This document shows, one piece after another, positions 15,036 to 18,606 of a DNA stretch of 18,606 bases; position 1 is the stretch's first letter, and each line of letters begins with the position of its first letter. The DNA comes from Bacteroidales bacterium. Its GTDB lineage: Bacteria > Bacteroidota > Bacteroidia > Bacteroidales > VadinHA17. The stretch lies in NCBI GenBank assembly GCA_003520925.1, contig DOTV01000226.1, positions 1 through 18,606 of the forward strand, in the 5' to 3' direction. The notes beneath the pieces are model-generated. The model worked only from the letters and a program-made list of their open reading frames with translations. It was not told the origin of the DNA and searched no databases. Made by a program: the position numbers and the translations under genes.

Positions 15036-15511
15036 AGTTCTTTGGTATAAATCTGTTTGGGATCGCCGGGTCCGTAGAAATCCTGGAGGCTGGCTGCAAG
15101 CTTGTAACCATTTTTTTTGTAAAAACCTTCAGTTGATGCATATAATGGCCGGCCGGAAGTTTCGATCCAAAGGATCTTGCCCCCCAGTTTTCTTACATCA
15201 TCCTCAATTGCATTCAGCATCACCGAGCCAAGCTTTTTATTTCTCGAGTTCTGATGCACTGCTATCCAGTATAGATCCCAGGAATGAGTCGAAAAAGCAT
15301 TCTTTCCATAATTAGCAAAAGCAATCACCCCATCTTCGTCAGTGGCCTTCAGCCAGTAGTATCCGCTTCTCTCAGTTCCCTTCTCCAGGGTTTCATCAGC
15401 AATTTCAAGAGCTGTCTCTATTTCAAATTCATAAAAAAACCCCGAGGACCTTAATATTTCCTCGATATTTTTTCTGTCTTCGGGTTTAATACCCTTTGAA
15501 ACATTTGCCAT
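15032..15511 (-). CDS. GNAT-family N-acetyltransferase, last gene of the aminomutase/ATP-grasp operon
   Basis: A 159-residue single-domain GNAT protein. The beta-4 strand is YWIAV (residues 81-85), the acetyl-CoA pyrophosphate loop is NSRNKKLGS (88-96, a weaker form of Q/RxxGxG), then WIETSGRPLY and the FYKKNGY segment (130-136) before DFYGPGDPKQIYTKEL. The family usually acetylates a primary amine. It begins 6 nt after the second ATP-grasp gene, so it is surely part of that operon and may modify the operon's product, or load an acyl group onto the amino substrate. It is much shorter than AblB (YodP), the beta-lysine acetyltransferase, and does not look like it. Confidence 0.87.
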   Translation of the reverse strand: MANVSKGIKPEDRKNIEEILRSSGFFYEFEIETALEIADETLEKGTERSGYYWLKATDEDGVIAFANYGKNAFSTHSWDLYWIAVHQNSRNKKLGSVMLNAIEDDVRKLGGKILWIETSGRPLYASTEGFYKKNGYKLAASLQDFYGPGDPKQIYTKEL

Positions 15512-15517
15512 ATAGAA

Positions 15518-16489
15518 TCAATAATTCAGGTCGTTGATAATTCGCTGGAGTACTACAGTGATAGGTAAGCCAGCTTCGGTGGTAGCTGCTACCAGACCGC
15601 TGTCGGGAGACATACAGGGGTTTGCATTTACCTCTATTACATAAGGGTTTTCTTCCTTATCGATCCTCATATCGACCCTTGCGTATCCTTTTAATCCAAA
15701 TACATTCCAGCATCTCAGTGCAAGATCTCTGATCTTCTCACCAAGTACCGGGTTAAGGTTATTACGGGGGAACTCTCTTATAGTATTTTCGTATTCAAAG
15801 CTTTCGGCAACCCATTTCGCCTTAAAATCAACTATTTTGGGAATATTCTCGCCAAAATTATGAAATACCATTTCAGCAGGAGGCATCACCTCTGGCCCGT
15901 TTTTTTCAGGAAGAACGCTGATGTTGAATTCCCGGCCATCAATATATTCCTGAATTATCCAGTGCGAGTCGTCAAATTCTTTAAGCTTCAATCCATAATC
16001 GTCTGTAAAAGTGAATACCGAATCACCGGTTATACCCAGTGATCCATCTTCCCAGACAGGTTTGATAATATATCTGGTGCCAGGCTTCATCATCTTGTAC
16101 TGTGACGGGAAAAACGACGCCGGCGAATCTATATTCTGTTCACGTAATATCTTATTTGTCAATGCTTTACTTGTGGTAATAAAGAGAGCTTCCAGCGGAT
16201 TACCTGAATAAGGTATCGAATACATATTTAGCAATGCAGGTACAAAATAGCAAAGTTCGCCTTTATTATTAATCGATTCAACCAGGTTGAAGACAAAGTC
16301 AGGTTTCTCACCTACAAGCCCGGCAACTTCATTCATGAAGTCCGAAGTGATTCCTTTCCTGTATGTTTCTATTCCCAACTTCCTCAGATTCTCTTCCACG
16401 AAATCGACCTGTTCAAGTACATCGAGTTCATCAGGTAAAGCCCCATCGCGTGGTTGGTTGAACAAAATACAGCAATTTCTTTTTTTCAT
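15518..16489 (-). CDS. ATP-grasp ligase, D-Ala-D-Ala-ligase-like (second of tandem pair)
   Basis: A 323-residue ATP-grasp enzyme with the D-Ala-D-Ala ligase layout. The ATP-binding lysine is K143 in YIIKPVWEDGS, with the loop GSLGI at 149-153; then EYIDGREF (181-188). The metal-binding ARVDMRID and EVNANP blocks follow (R271, D273, E286, N288). Distinctive segments not seen in Ddl are KIVDFKAKWVAESFEY (218-233) and CMSPDSGLVAATTEAG (292-307), which probably define the substrate pocket. Such enzymes join a carboxylate to an amine through an acyl-phosphate. It overlaps the upstream ATP-grasp gene by 4 nt (ATGA). It is a distant relative of its neighbour, not a recent duplicate, so the two probably make different bonds. 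It is unlikely to be a cell-wall Ddl. Confidence 0.88.
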   Translation of the reverse strand: MKKRNCCILFNQPRDGALPDELDVLEQVDFVEENLRKLGIETYRKGITSDFMNEVAGLVGEKPDFVFNLVESINNKGELCYFVPALLNMYSIPYSGNPLEALFITTSKALTNKILREQNIDSPASFFPSQYKMMKPGTRYIIKPVWEDGSLGITGDSVFTFTDDYGLKLKEFDDSHWIIQEYIDGREFNISVLPEKNGPEVMPPAEMVFHNFGENIPKIVDFKAKWVAESFEYENTIREFPRNNLNPVLGEKIRDLALRCWNVFGLKGYARVDMRIDKEENPYVIEVNANPCMSPDSGLVAATTEAGLPITVVLQRIINDLNY

Positions 16490-17460
16490 ACGGATAAATG
16501 ATATCGTTTTATTGCTGAATGCATTATCATTTCTATAAGAGATTGGTAGTGTATTCCTGACATATTCGAAAGAATAGGAAGATCAGAATGGACAGGATGA
16601 AGTCCGGCAAGCGGATTTACCTCCATGAAACAGATCCGGCCATTCCTGTCGGCTTTTACGTCCACCCTTCCTGCATCTACTCCACCGAGCGCTTTCCATA
16701 CGCTCAGGGCAACAGCCTTGCATTCGTCAGAAAACTCGGACGGCAAAGGTGTATACTTGCAAAACACCTGGTAGTTTTCCTTATATTCTACTGAGTACGG
16801 CAGGTTATCCTTACATTCTATTTCCATACCTCCGATGGCTCTGGCATCATCACCTGATCCGATGACTCCTACTGTAAACTCCCTTCCAGGAAGATATTCT
16901 TCAACAAGAGCAGGCTGATTAAATCTTGTAAGAAGATATTCAACCATTTCCCTTAGCTCAGATTCGGAATGGACAAGACTTTTTTCTGTAATTCCTTTCC
17001 CCGTTCCCTCTGAAACCGGTTTAATGAAGAGCGGATAGACCAGATTGCACCTTTCAATATCTTTCATTTCGGAGATAAGCATTCCGGGACTTACCGCAAC
17101 CCCTGCAGCGGAGACAATCAGCCGGGTTAGGTGTTTATTCAAAGATATGCCCATAATAACGGGCCCGCTGAACACATATGGTATTTTATACTGGTCAAGT
17201 ATAGCTGGGACAACTGATTCCCTTCCATCACCATATAGCCCTTCCGCGATATTAAATACAAGATCCCATCTTTTTCCTGACGACAGTGCATCGATAAGCT
17301 GAAAGCAATTTCCGATGGGTTCAGTTTCGAATCCCATTTTTTTCAGAGCACCATCTATTGCATCAACAGTATCCTGTTTATCAAATTCAGCTGTATCTTC
17401 CATAGAATAACCACGGTCAAGATACCAGGACCGCAAGTCAAATGTCAATCCGATTTTCAT
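16486..17460 (-). CDS. ATP-grasp ligase, D-Ala-D-Ala-ligase-like (first of tandem pair)
   Basis: A 324-residue ATP-grasp enzyme. Landmarks are YPLFIKPVSEGTGKGI (K147 and a glycine-rich loop), EEYLPGREFTVGVIG (GRE 192-194), GRVDVKADRNG (R265, D267) and MEVNPLAGLHPVHSDLP (E280, N282). The last block is close to the EVNxxPG...S..P ending of D-Ala-D-Ala ligases. The N-terminal part (LTFDLRSWYLDRGYS; FDKQDTVDAIDGAL) differs from canonical Ddl, so amino-acid specificity probably differs too. It begins 12 nt after the aminomutase stop and overlaps the second ATP-grasp by 4 nt. Expected reaction: ATP-dependent amide bond formation between amino acids; partners unknown. Confidence 0.88.
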   Translation of the reverse strand: MKIGLTFDLRSWYLDRGYSMEDTAEFDKQDTVDAIDGALKKMGFETEPIGNCFQLIDALSSGKRWDLVFNIAEGLYGDGRESVVPAILDQYKIPYVFSGPVIMGISLNKHLTRLIVSAAGVAVSPGMLISEMKDIERCNLVYPLFIKPVSEGTGKGITEKSLVHSESELREMVEYLLTRFNQPALVEEYLPGREFTVGVIGSGDDARAIGGMEIECKDNLPYSVEYKENYQVFCKYTPLPSEFSDECKAVALSVWKALGGVDAGRVDVKADRNGRICFMEVNPLAGLHPVHSDLPILSNMSGIHYQSLIEMIMHSAIKRYHLSV

Positions 17461-17472
17461 CTGTTTTCAGAC

Positions 17473-18564
17473 CTATTTTTCAGGATATTCACAAAGAACA
17501 CCCTTGTAATTGCGCAGGACTATATGTTCGTCGTTATGTTCCACAACATAATTTGGAAGAAGAGGGATCTTGCCTCCTCCACCGGGAGCATCGACAACAA
17601 ATGTCGGAATGGCATAGCCGCTTGTAAAGCCTCTGAGCCCTTTAATGATCTCAAGACCCCTGGCCACCGTGGTTCTGAAATGACCCGAACCGGGTATCAG
17701 ATCACATTGATATAGATAATAAGGTCTGACTCTTACCTTAAGTAACCTGTGCATCAGTTCCTTCATAACCGGAACATTGTCATTAATACCTTTCAGCAGA
17801 ACCGTCTGGCTTCCAAGAGGAAATCCTCCGTCAGCAAGCTTATTGCAGGCTCTTGCACACTCTTCAGTTATCTCAAGAGGATGTGAAAAATGAAGACTCA
17901 GAAAAAGAGGATGGTATTTTCTGAGAACATTTATCAAACCATCAGTTATGCGCTGAGGCAGAACTACAGGTATCCTTGTTCCGATACGGATAATCTCAAC
18001 ATGCTCAATCCTGCGGATATTCGAAAGTATGTAATCGAGTGTCTCATCGGAAAGAGTAAGAGGATCACCTCCGCTTATAAGGACGTCTCTGACTTCCTTA
18101 TGGGATGATATATAATTGAAAGCTTTTTCATAATCCTGCCTTCCCAGTTTATCAAGTCGTCCAACTGAATGTGAACGGGTACAGTACCTGCAATAATTTG
18201 AACAAACCTGGGTAACAGTAAATAAAACCCTGTCGGGATATCTGTGAACAATGCCTTTAACAGGTGAGAAAGATTTCTCGTGTAAAGGATCAGATTGTTC
18301 ACTGCTGCTTTCAAGCAACTCTTCAACGACAGGTACAACATTACGGCGAAGAGGATGAGACGGCTTGGTGTCATAGATCAATGAAGCAAAATAGGGGGTG
18401 ATCCGTAAAGGAAGCCGGCCTTTCAGGTTATTGATAGCCATGATCTCCTTTTCGGTCAGCTTCATAATCTTCTTCAGATCGTCGATGCTTGTGAAAGCAT
18501 TCCTAAGCTGCCATTTCCAATCATTCCAGGATTCGATAGTTGTCAGGGGGAAGTAGCGGTGCAT
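17473..18564 (-). CDS. Lysine 2,3-aminomutase-like (KamA family) radical SAM/PLP enzyme
   Basis: A 363-residue radical SAM enzyme close to lysine 2,3-aminomutase. The iron-sulfur motif is CSNYCRYC (C121, C125, C128), followed by R130, equivalent to the carboxylate-binding Arg134 of the clostridial enzyme. DVLISGGDPL and RIGTRIPVVLPQRIT are conserved. PLP should bind K332 in DAPGGGGKIPLLPN. D288 (YQCDL) and D325 (VVDAPG), equivalents of the lysine-recognising Asp293 and Asp330, are both kept, which favours lysine as substrate; glutamate 2,3-aminomutase changes them. The protein stops shortly after LRNYKGVLCEYPEK and lacks the C-terminal cysteine cluster that binds zinc in clostridial KamA. The frame remains open from 18564 to the window edge (14 more codons), so the true start could lie further right. 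It leads the four-gene operon. Confidence 0.9.
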   Translation of the reverse strand: MHRYFPLTTIESWNDWKWQLRNAFTSIDDLKKIMKLTEKEIMAINNLKGRLPLRITPYFASLIYDTKPSHPLRRNVVPVVEELLESSSEQSDPLHEKSFSPVKGIVHRYPDRVLFTVTQVCSNYCRYCTRSHSVGRLDKLGRQDYEKAFNYISSHKEVRDVLISGGDPLTLSDETLDYILSNIRRIEHVEIIRIGTRIPVVLPQRITDGLINVLRKYHPLFLSLHFSHPLEITEECARACNKLADGGFPLGSQTVLLKGINDNVPVMKELMHRLLKVRVRPYYLYQCDLIPGSGHFRTTVARGLEIIKGLRGFTSGYAIPTFVVDAPGGGGKIPLLPNYVVEHNDEHIVLRNYKGVLCEYPEK

Positions 18565-18606
18565 GAATTCCGAACTCCGGGTGCTAACTGACAGGTTTGG
18601 GATTAC

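Noticed and set aside
15518..17460. Either ATP-grasp gene as the housekeeping D-alanine-D-alanine ligase of peptidoglycan synthesis
   Set aside because: Two divergent copies sit in an operon with an aminomutase and a GNAT rather than with mur genes, and the N-terminal substrate segments differ from canonical Ddl.
17473..18564. EpmB, the EF-P lysine aminomutase
   Set aside because: Size is similar, but both lysine-recognising aspartates and the GGGGK PLP loop are of the free-lysine KamA type, and no EpmA or EF-P gene is present in the window.
15032..18564. Lysine fermentation or the acetyl-beta-lysine (ablA/ablB) osmolyte operon
   Set aside because: No kamDE, kdd or kce genes are visible, and the GNAT is about 160 residues and unlike AblB. 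The two ligases fit neither pathway.

Overview
The window is a gene-dense, moderately AT-rich chromosomal segment from a member of the Bacteroidota, most likely a Bacteroidales/Marinilabiliales-type anaerobe. Three things point there. It has a complete aerotolerance (Bat) operon in the order moxR, DUF58, BatD-like, batA, batB, batC, batD, batE. Upstream of several genes it has TAnnTTTG promoter elements, which are specific to this phylum. It also has a DUF4105/Lnb-type membrane protein, typical of the group. I see no rRNA, tRNA, CRISPR array, insertion sequence or phage gene, and all complete genes look intact.

Layout. Positions 1-2026 (minus strand) hold a PHP-like lipoprotein hydrolase, an M50 site-2 protease and the first 162 codons of a protein-L-isoaspartate methyltransferase that runs off the left edge. 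Positions 2254-3447 (plus) encode the DUF4105/Lnb-like protein. Positions 3565-11915 (plus) are the Bat operon, with overlaps or short gaps throughout: a MoxR ATPase and DUF58 protein in the cytoplasm, two VWA membrane proteins, TPR proteins and BatD-type Ig-like proteins facing the periplasm. A small lipoprotein (11982) and a PLP-dependent Cys/Met-metabolism enzyme (12415) follow, each preceded by a hairpin that abuts the start codon. Uracil-DNA glycosylase (minus, ends 13604) converges on the PLP gene. A gene-free stretch of about 320 bp (14270-14588) carries a 10-bp perfect hairpin and an 18-bp perfect palindrome, and is followed by a CYTH-domain gene (plus).

The right end, 15032-18564 (minus), is the most interesting part. 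It is a tight four-gene operon: a lysine 2,3-aminomutase-like radical SAM/PLP enzyme, two tandem and mutually divergent D-Ala-D-Ala-ligase-like ATP-grasp enzymes, and a GNAT acetyltransferase. The aminomutase keeps the cluster cysteines, the PLP lysine and both aspartates that recognise lysine in KamA. A reasonable hypothesis is that the operon makes a small beta-amino-acid-containing peptide or related amide, perhaps N-acylated. The product is not known from the sequence.

Repeats between genes include a 7-bp tandem repeat plus a GC-rich palindrome near 2145-2204, and a 14-bp tandem repeat just before the DUF58 start codon at 4606-4647.
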